Source: Deltaproteobacteria bacterium
GTDB taxonomy: Bacteria; Myxococcota_C; UBA6777
Length of the DNA: 64,000 nt
Assembly (NCBI GenBank): GCA_006226375.1
Contig: SBHC01000010.1
Span: 486,492 to 550,491, forward strand
Reading direction: 5' to 3'
Below the pieces are notes generated by a model. That model searched no databases, had not been told where the DNA came from, and saw only the letters and a program-made list of their open reading frames with translations. Positions within the stretch are counted from its first letter, which is position 1, and every line of letters begins with the position of its first letter. Shown in pieces: positions 28,709 to 38,121 of this stretch. The translations under genes were made by a program, and so were the position numbers.

Positions 28709-31700
28709 ATGGGTCTTCGTTGTCTTTCGTCCTTTCGGTGGCTCGGTGTGGTCCTCTTCCTCAGTGTGGGCTGGGTGGTTTTTCCATCCTCTTCCGCCCA
28801 GGCTTACCCCTCCAGCACCTCGCGAAGTCCTCAAACCGCTCGCTCCTACCCTTTGTCCAAGATGCCGCTCCTACGACTGGTGTTGCGCTTGCTGCAACGT
28901 TTCTACATCGACCCCACGCAGTTCAAAGCCCAAAACATGCATCGCTCTGGCTTGCAGGCCTTGGAGCGCAAGCTGGCAGAGGTTCAAGTCACATGGGCTC
29001 CCCAAAACAAGGCGTATACCGTGCGCCTGGGTCCTCACACCCAAACATGGAGGACTCGCCGATTCATCGGCTTGTTTGATGTCTGGCTGCGGCTTCGACC
29101 TGTCGCTGAGTTTGTCGGCAAACACTACAAAGGCGACGTCCCAATTTCCGAGATTGAGTACGCGATGGTCATCGGTGTGATGTCCACGCTCGACAAACAA
29201 ACCCGTGTTATCAGCCGAGAGATCTTGATGCGTCGTCGGGCGCTTCGTCCTCAACGCAAGAAAGGCAAGATTGGGGCCGTGCTGTCGTGGGACAAGAAGA
29301 CCAAGAAGATCCTGATCCGCAGCGTGGTCCAAGATGGACCTGCAGACCTCGCAGGACTCAAGCCCAATGACCGAATCCTGGCAGTGGACGGTGCCAAGGT
29401 TCAAGACGGAGGTCTTCGCGAATGGATCGGAAAGATCATTGGGCTACGAGGCTCCCGCATTGCTCTTACAATCGCCCGAGAAGGTTGGGCCAAGCCCAAG
29501 CGTGTGGTCCTGATTCGAGCGTTGATGGCTCCACCTCTTGTCGTCAGTCATCTGCTCCCTGGCAAAGTCGGCTACATCCGACTGCGTCAGTTCTCTCAGG
29601 GGGCCTCCTTGTTGATCCGTGAACACCTCGCTCGACTGCGTCAAAAAGCCAAAGGCAACCTCCTCGGTTTGGCCCTGGATCTCCGTAACAACCCAGGAGG
29701 TCGAATCACCGAAGCCGTCAAGATCTGTAGCTTGTTTGTGGAGCGCGGAGAGGTTGTGACCTACGCAGGAGCGAACACCAAACGAAAAACCTACAACGTG
29801 ACAGGTAGCAACGTAGAGGCTCAGTATCCTCTTGTTGTGTTGATCAATGACCTCTCAGCCTCAGCGTCGGAGCTTCTTTCGGGAGCGCTGCAGGGAAACA
29901 ACCGTGCGCTGGTGATTGGCCAACAAAGCTATGGCAAAGGTACAGTCCAAAGTGTAAGTGGGATGCCCCGCTTGGGTCTGCTCTACCGTGTAACCGTTGC
30001 GCAGTACATGGTCCCACCCGACCGCTCGATCCAGATGGTTGGGATCGCACCTGACATCGCTCTCACTCCAATCAGCGTGAAGTCCAGGAATGTGAGCTAC
30101 TTCAGCAAGCCTCTCCGGGATCAAGAGGCGCGGAAGAAGCGATGGCCGAAGTTCCTCCAACAGTACTCCGACCCAGACGCCCACTTCCTGATGAATATCT
30201 CCTACCTGACGCACGATGCGCCGGGCGATCGGTTTCGGCGCAAAAAGCGCCCTCGCTCGTTGAAGACTTGGTGGATTGACGCCACGCACCCTCTCGCAGA
30301 TGACTTTGAAGTGTGGGTCGCCCGCTACATGCTGGCCAACGCCCAAAGCAGCAACCGTGATGTGTTCTTCAAGAGAGTCAAGCGCCCCTTGGAACGGCTC
30401 AAGCAACTTCAGCAGAGAAGGCTGGTGCGAGCCCTAAAAAAGAGAAAGATCGATTGGCAGGCCAGCAGCGCCAGTAAAAACGTACCTGCTAACATCACAG
30501 CCAAGGTCAAGCTCCTCAACGCCAAGCTCCCTGTTTTGACAGGCAAAACGATAAAGATGCAGGTCACGGTGCGCAGTGATGGAAAAGTTGGGGTGTATCG
30601 ACTTCGGGCCATTGTTCATACTCAGCTTCCGATGCTGCGGTACAAAGAGATGCTGTTTGGCACCCTACGTCCAGGACAGTCCGTGACACAGACCCTGGAG
30701 TTTAAGCTTCCCCACTACCTCCGGGAAGGAGTGGTTCCCATCACCATTCGTTACCAGGCAGACAAAGCCCTAAAGATCCCTTCGACTCCATTTCTCCTGT
30801 CGTGGCGTTCACCCAATCGCCCGACGTACCGGATTCAGTACCAAATCTTGGATCCAGCCCCTGATGGGAACGGCGACGGTCAGCTGCAGGCCGGAGAAAA
30901 AGCGTACGTCCGGATGACCATCAAGCAACAAGGTGGAGCCCAAGCCACACGACCGATATTACGATTGTTTGTGGAGCGGACGCGGGTGTCCAAGGCGCGT
31001 CAACGGCTGAAGTCATTGCAGCCAGGAAAGAGCCAGACCGCCTGGTTCGAGATGCGTGTGCCCGACAACGCCAAAGCAGGCCGACGTTATTCCACCATCA
31101 CGTTGGTCGATCCAACCTTCGGCACCTTGATCAAGCACAAGCTGGGCTTTCAGGTTGTGGGTCCTTTGCCGCCTCCCCGTGCACCTCAGTGGGTGACGTG
31201 CAGCAAGCCCGTCTTGTTGTACAACGGCCCTTCTAGCCAGGGGAGTCCGATTGCAACGTTGGGTGCAGGTGCAACGCTGCAAGTGAAGCGCACCCACCTG
31301 AGGATGCATCAGGTTCAGCTCCCGCTGCCCCAAGCCTACAAAACAAGACAAGGTCGAGAGCTACGCACCTTGAGCGCCTGGTTGCCGCAAGCCATGTGCA
31401 ACAAAACACAAAAAGCCCCAGAGAAGCGGCCTTCCCTGTCATGGCTGGATCAATTTGTCCCTCCCAAAGTAACGTGGGGGTTCAACCCCACCGAAGTGGT
31501 GCGGACACCCACGCCGAAGCCAAAACTGACCGTGGTTTCGAAGTATGGCATCCGCGATTTGTTTGTGATGCAGAAGAAGAACAAGCCCTTTTACAAGGTG
31601 TTCCAGTACAAGAACCCAAAGGGAACCACGCGAACGCAGCTCCGCTTGCCGCTGAAATTGAAGGTCGGTTGGAATCGACTGCGTCTTGTGGTTCGTACGT

Positions 31701-31765
31701 CGCAAGGGGCCTTTACTTATCCTTTCCAGCTCAGCTACCAACCGAAAGAGACAGCTTCCCGTTGA
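28709..31765 (+). CDS. S41 C-terminal processing peptidase with long C-terminal extension
   Basis: A 1018-residue exported protease. After a signal peptide (cut near SAQA|YP) there is an N-terminal domain, a PDZ domain (about 180-270, VQDGPADLAGLKPNDRILAVDG) and the S41 core, with the Ser-Lys dyad in SASASELLSGALQG (Ser385) and QSYGKGTVQ (Lys410), and the substrate-cleft block LALDLRNNPGG. The last 500 residues are unusual: beta-sandwich repeats including DGNGDGQLQAGEKAYV, a calcium-binding-like CARDB-type start, and an SH3-like segment. AGGAGA lies close to the ATG at 28709; the longer frame lacks a signal peptide. It probably acts in the periplasm on envelope proteins. Confidence 0.92.
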   Translation: MGLRCLSSFRWLGVVLFLSVGWVVFPSSSAQAYPSSTSRSPQTARSYPLSKMPLLRLVLRLLQRFYIDPTQFKAQNMHRSGLQALERKLAEVQVTWAPQNKAYTVRLGPHTQTWRTRRFIGLFDVWLRLRPVAEFVGKHYKGDVPISEIEYAMVIGVMSTLDKQTRVISREILMRRRALRPQRKKGKIGAVLSWDKKTKKILIRSVVQDGPADLAGLKPNDRILAVDGAKVQDGGLREWIGKIIGLRGSRIALTIAREGWAKPKRVVLIRALMAPPLVVSHLLPGKVGYIRLRQFSQGASLLIREHLARLRQKAKGNLLGLALDLRNNPGGRITEAVKICSLFVERGEVVTYAGANTKRKTYNVTGSNVEAQYPLVVLINDLSASASELLSGALQGNNRALVIGQQSYGKGTVQSVSGMPRLGLLYRVTVAQYMVPPDRSIQMVGIAPDIALTPISVKSRNVSYFSKPLRDQEARKKRWPKFLQQYSDPDAHFLMNISYLTHDAPGDRFRRKKRPRSLKTWWIDATHPLADDFEVWVARYMLANAQSSNRDVFFKRVKRPLERLKQLQQRRLVRALKKRKIDWQASSASKNVPANITAKVKLLNAKLPVLTGKTIKMQVTVRSDGKVGVYRLRAIVHTQLPMLRYKEMLFGTLRPGQSVTQTLEFKLPHYLREGVVPITIRYQADKALKIPSTPFLLSWRSPNRPTYRIQYQILDPAPDGNGDGQLQAGEKAYVRMTIKQQGGAQATRPILRLFVERTRVSKARQRLKSLQPGKSQTAWFEMRVPDNAKAGRRYSTITLVDPTFGTLIKHKLGFQVVGPLPPPRAPQWVTCSKPVLLYNGPSSQGSPIATLGAGATLQVKRTHLRMHQVQLPLPQAYKTRQGRELRTLSAWLPQAMCNKTQKAPEKRPSLSWLDQFVPPKVTWGFNPTEVVRTPTPKPKLTVVSKYGIRDLFVMQKKNKPFYKVFQYKNPKGTTRTQLRLPLKLKVGWNRLRLVVRTSQGAFTYPFQLSYQPKETASR

Positions 31766-31844
31766 CATCCGCTGGCGCAGAGTGTGAAATAGGAAGCCTC
31801 AACGAGAGTGAATCCACAGCAAGATGAATGTTGGTACTTGGGAA

Positions 31845-31852
31845 AAAGGAGG
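31845..31852 (+). promoter_or_regulatory. Strong Shine-Dalgarno deciding a TTG start
   Basis: AAAGGAGG lies eight bases before TTG 31861 and inside the frame opened by ATG 31828. The match favours TTG as the real start of the kinase. Confidence 0.6.
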
Positions 31853-31860
31853 CTGTGTTC

Positions 31861-32967
31861 TTGACGGTGGAAGATCCGCGCATTGGTGAACAGATCCAGG
31901 ACTATCGACTGGAGAAACGTCTAGCGAGTGGTGGGATGGGCACCATCTTTCTCGCCCAACGTGCCCCCAACTCAGGGAGCGAACGTTCCATCCTTCGTGT
32001 GTTTAAGCTTCTTCGCCCAGAGTTGGCCAACGACGAGCAAGGCATCCACCTGTTTCGTCGTGAAGTTCAAATTCTTCAACAACTCCATCACCCCAACATC
32101 GTGCAGCTGGAAGACCACGGCATTCACGACACGATGGGTCGCTACATCTGCATGGAGTACATCACAGGTCACACGCTGAAAACGCACCTCCGCCGTAACC
32201 CCAACCCTCCCAAGCATGCGTTGGTGGTGCGGTGGATCCAGCAGATCTGTGAGGCGCTGAGTTACTGCCATCAAAAGCAAATTGTTCACCGGGATCTCAA
32301 GCCAGAGAACATCTTTTTGCAGGCACCCGACACACCGGCCGAGATGCTCAAGCTCTTCGACTTTGGCATCGCATCCTGCCCCAACGTGGATGAGATCCCC
32401 GCGCGACATGTGGGAACCCCACGGTATATGCCCCCCGAACAGATCCGAAGTGAACCTGTAGACGGTCGCGCCGACCTCTACGCGCTGGGTGTGATCTTGT
32501 ACGAACTCCTCACCCACCGCCCCCTGTTTGCGGAGAAGAACAGCGAACGTCTGCGTCAGGCGCACCTCAACCAAGCCCCTCCAACGTTGGGAGAGCGACG
32601 CCCAGACCTGGTCATACCTGACAGCGTGGAGAGCATGTTCCAACAGCTTCTGGCCAAGTCTCCAGACGAACGACCGGCCAATGCCCAAGCCTTTGTCGCC
32701 CTGTGGAAAGAGTGCCTCCCCCCTGAGCCGTTTGAACGACGCGGTGGGAAGATGGGCTTTGTCGTGGGACAAGACTCTGCCGACCTCTCCTCCATGGAGG
32801 ACGTAGACACACCTCCACCCATCGAAAACCTCGATAACTTCGACGGCGACGAGTGGGACGAAGAGTTTCACAGCGGCTCGTTCTGGCAAACCTACAAGTG
32901 GCCCTTGATGTTTCTCCTCCTCGCACTGGTCGGCCTGGTGGCTGTTGTGTGGGGAATGAGATCGTAA
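31861..32967 (+). CDS. Ser/Thr protein kinase with C-terminal membrane anchor
   Basis: The 368-residue protein has a complete Hanks-type kinase domain (about 12-285): glycine loop LASGGMGTIF, Lys49 in RVFKLL, HRDLKPEN (His143-Asp145), DFG at 167-169, and a PPEQ activation-segment end. An acidic linker (DNFDGDEWDEEF) leads to one C-terminal membrane helix (WPLMFLLLALVGLVAVVWGM) with almost nothing outside, so it is anchored but has no extracellular sensor. The start is read as TTG at 31861 because of AAAGGAGG upstream; ATG 31828 would add 11 residues. Downstream are rimI, a second kinase and RNase D in the same orientation. Confidence 0.92.
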   Translation: MTVEDPRIGEQIQDYRLEKRLASGGMGTIFLAQRAPNSGSERSILRVFKLLRPELANDEQGIHLFRREVQILQQLHHPNIVQLEDHGIHDTMGRYICMEYITGHTLKTHLRRNPNPPKHALVVRWIQQICEALSYCHQKQIVHRDLKPENIFLQAPDTPAEMLKLFDFGIASCPNVDEIPARHVGTPRYMPPEQIRSEPVDGRADLYALGVILYELLTHRPLFAEKNSERLRQAHLNQAPPTLGERRPDLVIPDSVESMFQQLLAKSPDERPANAQAFVALWKECLPPEPFERRGGKMGFVVGQDSADLSSMEDVDTPPPIENLDNFDGDEWDEEFHSGSFWQTYKWPLMFLLLALVGLVAVVWGMRS

Positions 32968-33003
32968 GACACCCCACCTCACAGGTCTTGCAAAAAGCTG
33001 CTC

Positions 33004-33492
33004 ATGCCATACCGCATCACCCCTGCATACGAATCGGACCTGCCCAGACTGTGGGCGATTGAACAAGAATCCTTCCACAACCCCTGGTCCAACGACATGC
33101 TGCAACAGGAAATCACCAAACCGCAAGCCCGCTTCCGTGTCCTTCGAGATGCTGCAGAGGCATCGCCGGAGACGTCACCCGCGTTGGGGTTCTGCCTCTC
33201 TTGGGTTGTCTTGGATGAGCTTCACATCCATCAAGTTGCAGTCACCCCTTCCCTTCGTCGCCAAGGCTTGGGTCGCCTCCTGCTGCAAGACGCCCTCAAC
33301 ATCGCCCAAAAAGAGCAAGTCGTGCGTCTCTACTTGGAGGTGCGCGCATCCAACCAGGCCGCCTTGGGGCTCTACCAAAGCTTTCACTTTGAGACCGTAG
33401 GCGTGCGCCGCAAGTACTACCAAGAACCCGTGGAAGATGCAGTGGTTCTCGTGTACGAAACCCAGGCTGAAACCTCAGACGGCGAACGTTAA
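33004..33492 (+). CDS. rimI: Ribosomal-protein-alanine N-acetyltransferase RimI
   Basis: A 162-residue GNAT enzyme that acetylates the N-terminal alanine of ribosomal protein S18. The acetyl-CoA pyrophosphate loop RRQGLGRLLL is at about 85-94, preceded by the strand ELHIHQVAV and followed by LEVRASNQAALGLYQSFHFETVGVRRKYY, which is diagnostic of RimI. A slightly longer insertion (EASPETSPA) lies between the second and third strands. It is 36 bases after the membrane-anchored kinase and nine bases before the next kinase, so it probably belongs to one transcript. Confidence 0.93.
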   Translation: MPYRITPAYESDLPRLWAIEQESFHNPWSNDMLQQEITKPQARFRVLRDAAEASPETSPALGFCLSWVVLDELHIHQVAVTPSLRRQGLGRLLLQDALNIAQKEQVVRLYLEVRASNQAALGLYQSFHFETVGVRRKYYQEPVEDAVVLVYETQAETSDGER

Positions 33493-33501
33493 GGGAGTCG
33501 G

Positions 33502-34521
33502 ATGTTTCCAACCAAGGACAACCCTGAGATCTTACTCCCACCTGAGATGTGGCCTTGCCCAACGTTCCAACCCGTTCGGTTGTTGAGCCAGACACGGACG
33601 GCGCAATTGTATCTCGCTGTTCCCAAGGTGCATGATCGAACAACCGAAGAGATCCCCACAGTCCGTGCGACTTTGTCTCTCGATCAAGTGGTTGTGAAGC
33701 TTCTTGCTCCCCACCTCTCCGAAGAACGAGAAGCTCGCGTGCTCTTTCGGGATGAGATCCGCCTGCTGCAACACCTCCACCACCCCTGTATTGTTCATTG
33801 TTGGGAAGCCCAGGAGGAAGGCCCCCTCCCCTACGTGGTGATGGAATACATCCAAGGTTGTGACCTGGGTGTGTTGCTTCAACATCAACTCGACACACAC
33901 TGCCCGCTTCCATGGACCCAGTCCTACCGAATCGCATCTGGAATACTGCAGGGGCTGGTCTACCTCCACAACGCCACAGATGAACAGGATCGCAACCTCG
34001 GCGTTGTCTACAGAGATCTCGCTCCAGCCAACGTTTTGCTCAGCGTGCAAGGCGGGGTCAAGTTGATTGACTTTGGCCTGGCGACTCACAAACACATGGT
34101 TCGCTTCACGGCAGGTGACTCCTTGCGAGGAACGTTTGCTTACCTCGCTCCCGAGCTGCTCGAAGATGCAGCAGCGACAAGGCTCTCCGACATCTTCGCC
34201 TGGGGAGTTCTGGCCTGGGAGACCTTCACCGGGCAGCGGCTGTTTGATGCACCCCACCCCGATGCCATCCTCCGTCAACTTCGGGAGAAACCGATCTTGC
34301 CGGTCCATCAGATAAATGCAGATGTACCTCCCGAGTTGAGCGACTGGATCCAACGAGCCTTGGAACGTGATCGAACCCAGCGTCCCTCCAGGTCCGAAGC
34401 CTTGGAGGAAGCATGGTCAGCCTTGGCGCCGACGTCATCCCAGATCGAGGAATCCGAACGCGACAAGCCCACATTGGAAGAGCGAATACAGCAATGTCAG
34501 GAAGGAAGCGTGGAACCGTGA
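33502..34521 (+). CDS. Divergent Ser/Thr kinase with YRDLAPAN catalytic loop
   Basis: A 339-residue soluble kinase-fold protein. Lys66 (VVVKLL), Glu85, the catalytic loop and DFG (190-192) are visible, but the loop reads YRDLAPAN (170-177): Tyr replaces the conserved His and Ala replaces the Lys of HRDLKPEN, while Asp172 and Asn177 remain. The N-lobe lacks a clear G-x-G-x-x-G loop. Activity may be weak or it may be a regulated pseudokinase. AAGGGAG lies four bases before the ATG. Its C-terminus ends with an acidic, helical tail and no membrane helix. It follows rimI by nine bases. Confidence 0.85.
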   Translation: MFPTKDNPEILLPPEMWPCPTFQPVRLLSQTRTAQLYLAVPKVHDRTTEEIPTVRATLSLDQVVVKLLAPHLSEEREARVLFRDEIRLLQHLHHPCIVHCWEAQEEGPLPYVVMEYIQGCDLGVLLQHQLDTHCPLPWTQSYRIASGILQGLVYLHNATDEQDRNLGVVYRDLAPANVLLSVQGGVKLIDFGLATHKHMVRFTAGDSLRGTFAYLAPELLEDAAATRLSDIFAWGVLAWETFTGQRLFDAPHPDAILRQLREKPILPVHQINADVPPELSDWIQRALERDRTQRPSRSEALEEAWSALAPTSSQIEESERDKPTLEERIQQCQEGSVEP

Positions 34522-34690
34522 GAAAGACATTGAAGAAGTGGCCTCTTTTGCCCTTCTTGAAAGCGCCCCGTTTGACCTTGCTTGCCTTCCTAGCCGAGTT
34601 CCCCTATTCTCGGCAACACAGGCACGTGTGGAGATAACACCCCGACTTCGCGAAGTACCACAGCCCCTTGAAAAGGAGTCAACTGGAACA

Positions 34691-35854
34691 TTGGATCAAG
34701 AAGCCCTCGCCGATTACGTTTGGTTGGACCGTGAAGACGAACTTCCTGCTTTGTGGGACGACCTGGCAAACCGCACCTACCTCGCCATCGACACAGAGAG
34801 CAACAGCTTCCACGGATACACATCCCGGATCTGTCTGCTCCAGATCGCAACGACCGATGCAGTGTACCTGCTCGACACTCTGGCGCTCCCGGCTGAGTCA
34901 TTGGGTGGACTTCGTTCACTCCTCGCAGACCCCCATGTGGTCAAAGTGATGCACGGCTCCGACAACGACATCATCGGCCTCAAACGAGACTTTGACTTGG
35001 AAGTCAACCATCTCTTTGACACCATGATCGCGGCCCGCTTCATGAACTATCAGCAGCGCGGACTGGACGCGCTGTTGCGCCAGTACTTCGGCGTGCACGT
35101 CAGCAAAAAATACCAGCGCCTCAATTGGAAGCTACGACCCATTCCAGAAGACGCCTTGCGGTATGCGGCTGGCGACGTCTCGTACCTGCTCCCCATGTAC
35201 GAGCAGATCAGCGACGAGCTGCACGAGCTAGGGCGTTGGGATTGGGTGATGGAAGACTCTGCCCTGGTGGCAGACCGCGAGATCCCAGACAAGTCCTTTA
35301 ACCCCGACGGCTTCTGGAAGATAAAGAGCGCCCGCGACCTCTACCCTCATCAAATGGCGGTGTTGCGAGAGCTGTACTTGTGGCGCCATGAAGTCTGTAT
35401 GGAAGAAGATGTCGCTGCGTTCTTGCTATTGGAAGACCGCACCATGGTGGAGATTGCACGGGCCCGCCCGACCTCTGTCCAAAAGCTGCTGCGCCTTCGA
35501 GGGATTAACCATCGCCAAGTTCGTCGCCACAAAGAAGAGATCCTTGGGGTGGTACAGGATGGAATCGAAGCTGATGCACCCAAGCAGCCACCGCGTAAAC
35601 CGCGCAAAGCTCCTCTTGTCCCTCTCCACGAAGAGGTTTACGAAGCCCTGCGCTCCTGGCGACAGGAAACAGCGGAACGCGAGGATCTAGAGATCGATCT
35701 CGTCGCTACCAAGCACATGTTGCAAACGTTGGCGCGCGAGCTACCCCAAAGCATGAAAGAACTCTCTGCGCTCCCAGGTTTGACGTCGTGGCGGATCGAC
35801 CGCTATGGCGCGACGTGGCTGGACTTCATCAAAAACAACCAAACTTCTTCTTGA
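34691..35854 (+). CDS. rnd: Ribonuclease D
   Basis: A 387-residue 3'-5' exoribonuclease of the DEDD family that trims tRNA and small-RNA 3' ends. Exo I is AIDTES (Asp34, Glu36), Exo II is KVMHGSDNDIIGL (Asp93) and Exo III is YAAGDVSYLL. Two HRDC-like RNA-binding domains follow (about 215-290 and 305-385), as in E. coli RNase D (375 residues). TTG 34691 is chosen because its length matches the family and AAAAGGAG (34671-34678) lies upstream, if at a rather long 12 bases; GTG 34538 or 34628 are alternatives. An ATG at 34367 would overlap the kinase by 155 bases and is unlikely. Confidence 0.92.
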   Translation: MDQEALADYVWLDREDELPALWDDLANRTYLAIDTESNSFHGYTSRICLLQIATTDAVYLLDTLALPAESLGGLRSLLADPHVVKVMHGSDNDIIGLKRDFDLEVNHLFDTMIAARFMNYQQRGLDALLRQYFGVHVSKKYQRLNWKLRPIPEDALRYAAGDVSYLLPMYEQISDELHELGRWDWVMEDSALVADREIPDKSFNPDGFWKIKSARDLYPHQMAVLRELYLWRHEVCMEEDVAAFLLLEDRTMVEIARARPTSVQKLLRLRGINHRQVRRHKEEILGVVQDGIEADAPKQPPRKPRKAPLVPLHEEVYEALRSWRQETAEREDLEIDLVATKHMLQTLARELPQSMKELSALPGLTSWRIDRYGATWLDFIKNNQTSS

Positions 35855-35878
35855 CTTACCAGGACTTTCCCCTATAGT
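35851..35878 (+). promoter_or_regulatory. Promoter of rpsU
   Basis: TTGACT (35851-35856), a 16-base spacer and TATAGT (35873-35878). The -35 box overlaps the stop codon of the RNase D gene. The transcript would have a roughly 100-base leader before the S21 gene. Confidence 0.6.
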
Positions 35879-35984
35879 ATGCCCCGCTCGCAATATTGCG
35901 TATCCCCGTTTCTGCAAACAACCGCATAGAAACGGTTGAAATACATCGAATTTCCAGACACTGAGAAAGGAGTGTGAGAACCAT

Positions 35985-36197
35985 ATGGCTGAAGTACGGA
36001 TCAAGGAAGGCGAATCGTTTGAGCGTGCAATGAAGCGTTTTCGTCGCGCTGTGGACCGCGCCGGCATCCGCAAAGAATGTCGTCGTCGCATGTTTTATGT
36101 GAAGCCCAGCGAACAACGCCGAATCAAGCGCCGCCAAGCTGAACGCCGCCGCCGCAAAGCATTGCGCCGTCAGCGACTGCGTGAAATGGGTCGCTAA
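35985..36197 (+). CDS. rpsU: 30S ribosomal protein S21
   Basis: A 70-residue, very basic protein matching bacterial S21 throughout: VRIKEGESFERAMKRFRRAVDRAGIRKE at the start and the basic tail RRIKRRQAERRRRKALRRQRLR. S21 joins the 30S subunit late and supports mRNA binding near the anti-Shine-Dalgarno region. GAAAGGAG lies upstream of the ATG at a slightly long distance. It has its own promoter and is followed by a 349-base gap. Confidence 0.97.
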   Translation: MAEVRIKEGESFERAMKRFRRAVDRAGIRKECRRRMFYVKPSEQRRIKRRQAERRRRKALRRQRLREMGR

Positions 36198-36546
36198 GCC
36201 AACCCTCCACTCCCCCTGCCTGATTGTCTGACCTTTCTCTCTTTCCATTCTCTACCGCAACTTCTCCTTCACTCCACCTGTTAATCAACGTTCCTGGTGG
36301 GTGTCTTCCTGCGTCCAGACTCTGCTGTGCGTGGAAGGACAACCGCAACGGTGGAAATCCTTTTCCTGGTGTGCGCCCGTATGGCTTGCACAGGAACCTG
36401 CAAAAGCACACGCCAGAGGAATGCTCCAAGCTGGTACGCTTTCTGCAGGATGCTTAGGATGAAACCCGAAGGTGTTCCCGATGGATGCTCGTCCAACGTA
36501 GAAGAATCCAACAAATTCGGCAACATCAGTAAGGAAGGATTCGGTT
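36198..36546. other. Non-coding gap after rpsU
   Basis: A 349-base stretch with no convincing gene, terminator or RNA. A 77-codon frame beginning TTG at 36224 reads somewhat protein-like at its end but has no Shine-Dalgarno and no recognisable family, so it is not called. Confidence 0.5.
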
Positions 36547-37692
36547 ATGTTTCGGAAAGTATGTATGACATGGTTGTCAGGTTTGTGTTTCCTCAGCCTC
36601 TTGTTGTCAGGTTGTGGAGTCCCCTCTTTGGTGGAGGGATTGGGTCAGGTCAAGTGGGAAGGAAAGCTCACGCAACAAGCAGAGTTTCCTCCGCTTCTGG
36701 CCAACGGAATGTTGTTTGTAGCAGGCCAATCCTCGTTGTCGGCCTGGGATGCTCGCACAGGTAAGTTGGCCTGGAGCCACGACACCAACGAACACACGTG
36801 GAGCGGCCAACCCGTCGTTTCACAGGGGACGTTGTTGCTCGGGACGCAAGGGGGCAAAGTCATAGGCCTCGATCCGACCAACGGTGAAACCTTGTGGTCC
36901 TTCCAAATGGAGAACAGCCGGATTTTCCGGGCACCTGTTCTTCATGGAAACATCGCTTGCTTTATGGGCTGGAAACAAGAGGACCGAACCCTCTCCTTCT
37001 ACGGTCTGGACATTCAGAAACAAGCGCTGGCTTGGCAACACGACACCACGTACAGCCCCTCCGTACAAGATGGCACACTGACATTAGGGCGTCCAGCGAT
37101 CTCGGGCAACACGGTCTTTTTCAACGTATGGGGGCTCGCCTTCTTTGCGTTTGATGCGACAACAGGCAACAAAGTCTGGACGCTTAAGCTCCCCAAGGAC
37201 AAGAACGCCATCTCCAGCAAAGTGGAGACCAGCCCGCTCGTGGCTGGAGATCTCGTCCTGTTTGGCAGCACAAGTGGGCTGTACGCCATTAACGGCAAGA
37301 CCGGTCAACAGAAGTGGCACGCAGAGGTCGCTCCAACAGGTCATCTGACTCATGAAGAACAGATTGTATACGTTCCAGGCCACGGCAGCGGAGTCACCGC
37401 TCTTTACCTGAACACCGGCAAGACACATTGGCAAGCCAGCACCACCAGCCGCGGCTCGCTTCCTCCCCCTGACACACACACGCCGCCGTTGTTGATTGGC
37501 CCTCACATCTACGTGGCTCACCTTGAAGGGGAGATCGACATCGTTGACAAAAACACAGGCCAACCTTTGGGCAAGTACCGCGCGGCAGAGCGCCCGTCGT
37601 GGGTTGGACTCGCCACAGACGGCGCCACCCTGTTTGTAGTGCAGGACAAGAGCATCCTCGCACAAGCCATCCACTCCCCTGCGCAACCGTAG
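36547..37692 (+). CDS. PQQ-type beta-propeller lipoprotein (BamB-like)
   Basis: A 381-residue lipoprotein (LLLSGC, Cys23) made of PQQ-like propeller blades: LSAWDARTGKLAWSHD, VIGLDPTNGETLWSFQ, FFAFDATTGNKVWTLKLP, LYAINGKTGQQKWHAE and VTALYLNTGKTHWQAS, each following (A/G)xDxxTGxxxW. The size and lipid anchor match BamB, the propeller subunit of the outer-membrane assembly machine, but no other Bam gene is near, so BamB or another periplasmic scaffold are both possible. It is followed by a convergent small membrane protein gene. Confidence 0.85.
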   Translation: MFRKVCMTWLSGLCFLSLLLSGCGVPSLVEGLGQVKWEGKLTQQAEFPPLLANGMLFVAGQSSLSAWDARTGKLAWSHDTNEHTWSGQPVVSQGTLLLGTQGGKVIGLDPTNGETLWSFQMENSRIFRAPVLHGNIACFMGWKQEDRTLSFYGLDIQKQALAWQHDTTYSPSVQDGTLTLGRPAISGNTVFFNVWGLAFFAFDATTGNKVWTLKLPKDKNAISSKVETSPLVAGDLVLFGSTSGLYAINGKTGQQKWHAEVAPTGHLTHEEQIVYVPGHGSGVTALYLNTGKTHWQASTTSRGSLPPPDTHTPPLLIGPHIYVAHLEGEIDIVDKNTGQPLGKYRAAERPSWVGLATDGATLFVVQDKSILAQAIHSPAQP

Positions 37693-37694
37693 CC

Positions 37695-37943
37695 CTACTC
37701 CCCCTTGTTCTCCGGCGTAAGAGCTTTTCCGGCTCGCCGCTCCCATCGCAGACCCCATCGATAACCAACCCATCCACCTAAGCTCAAGCAAACAACGAAG
37801 GTCACAAACAGCAGGCCGAGAGAGGCCATCCAATTCAGCGGTGCGCCCCAGCTCTGTTGTGCGACAGCGAGTAGCTGTACGAACAGCCAATGAGCCCCCA
37901 AGCCAGCCAGCACCATACCCAAGAGACTGCATCCCAGAACCAT
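37695..37943 (-). CDS. Small two-helix membrane protein
   Basis: An 82-residue protein with two membrane helices (GCSLLGMVLAGLGAHWLFVQLLAV and WMASLGLLFVTFVVCLSLGGWVGYRW) and a basic tail. AGGGAGG lies five bases before the ATG, supporting a real gene. No family recognised. It is convergent with the lipoprotein gene, two bases away. Confidence 0.65.
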   Translation of the reverse strand: MVLGCSLLGMVLAGLGAHWLFVQLLAVAQQSWGAPLNWMASLGLLFVTFVVCLSLGGWVGYRWGLRWERRAGKALTPENKGE

Positions 37944-38121
37944 CTCAACCTCCCTGCTTCCTGTTGTTCAAAGTCACCGTATGAATTGCCAAAGAGCCTT
38001 CGTCCAGCCCGGTCGTAGCAGGCTGTATCTGCGGCTCGTCGCTCCCTTGTCGAAAGCAGAACAATGTGATACTACTGGCGACCGTTTGCAAGCACTAACC
38101 GACTAGAATGGGAGTTTTTGT

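Noticed and set aside
31972-33126. 384-codon minus-strand frame opposite a kinase
   Set aside because: Kinase motifs are on the plus strand; this frame has no domain.
34367-34690. Upstream extension of RNase D to ATG 34367
   Set aside because: It would overlap the kinase gene by 155 bases, add about 108 residues absent from the family and has a random-looking sequence.
36224-36457. 77-codon plus-strand frame after rpsU
   Set aside because: TTG start, no Shine-Dalgarno and no family match; coding support is too weak.
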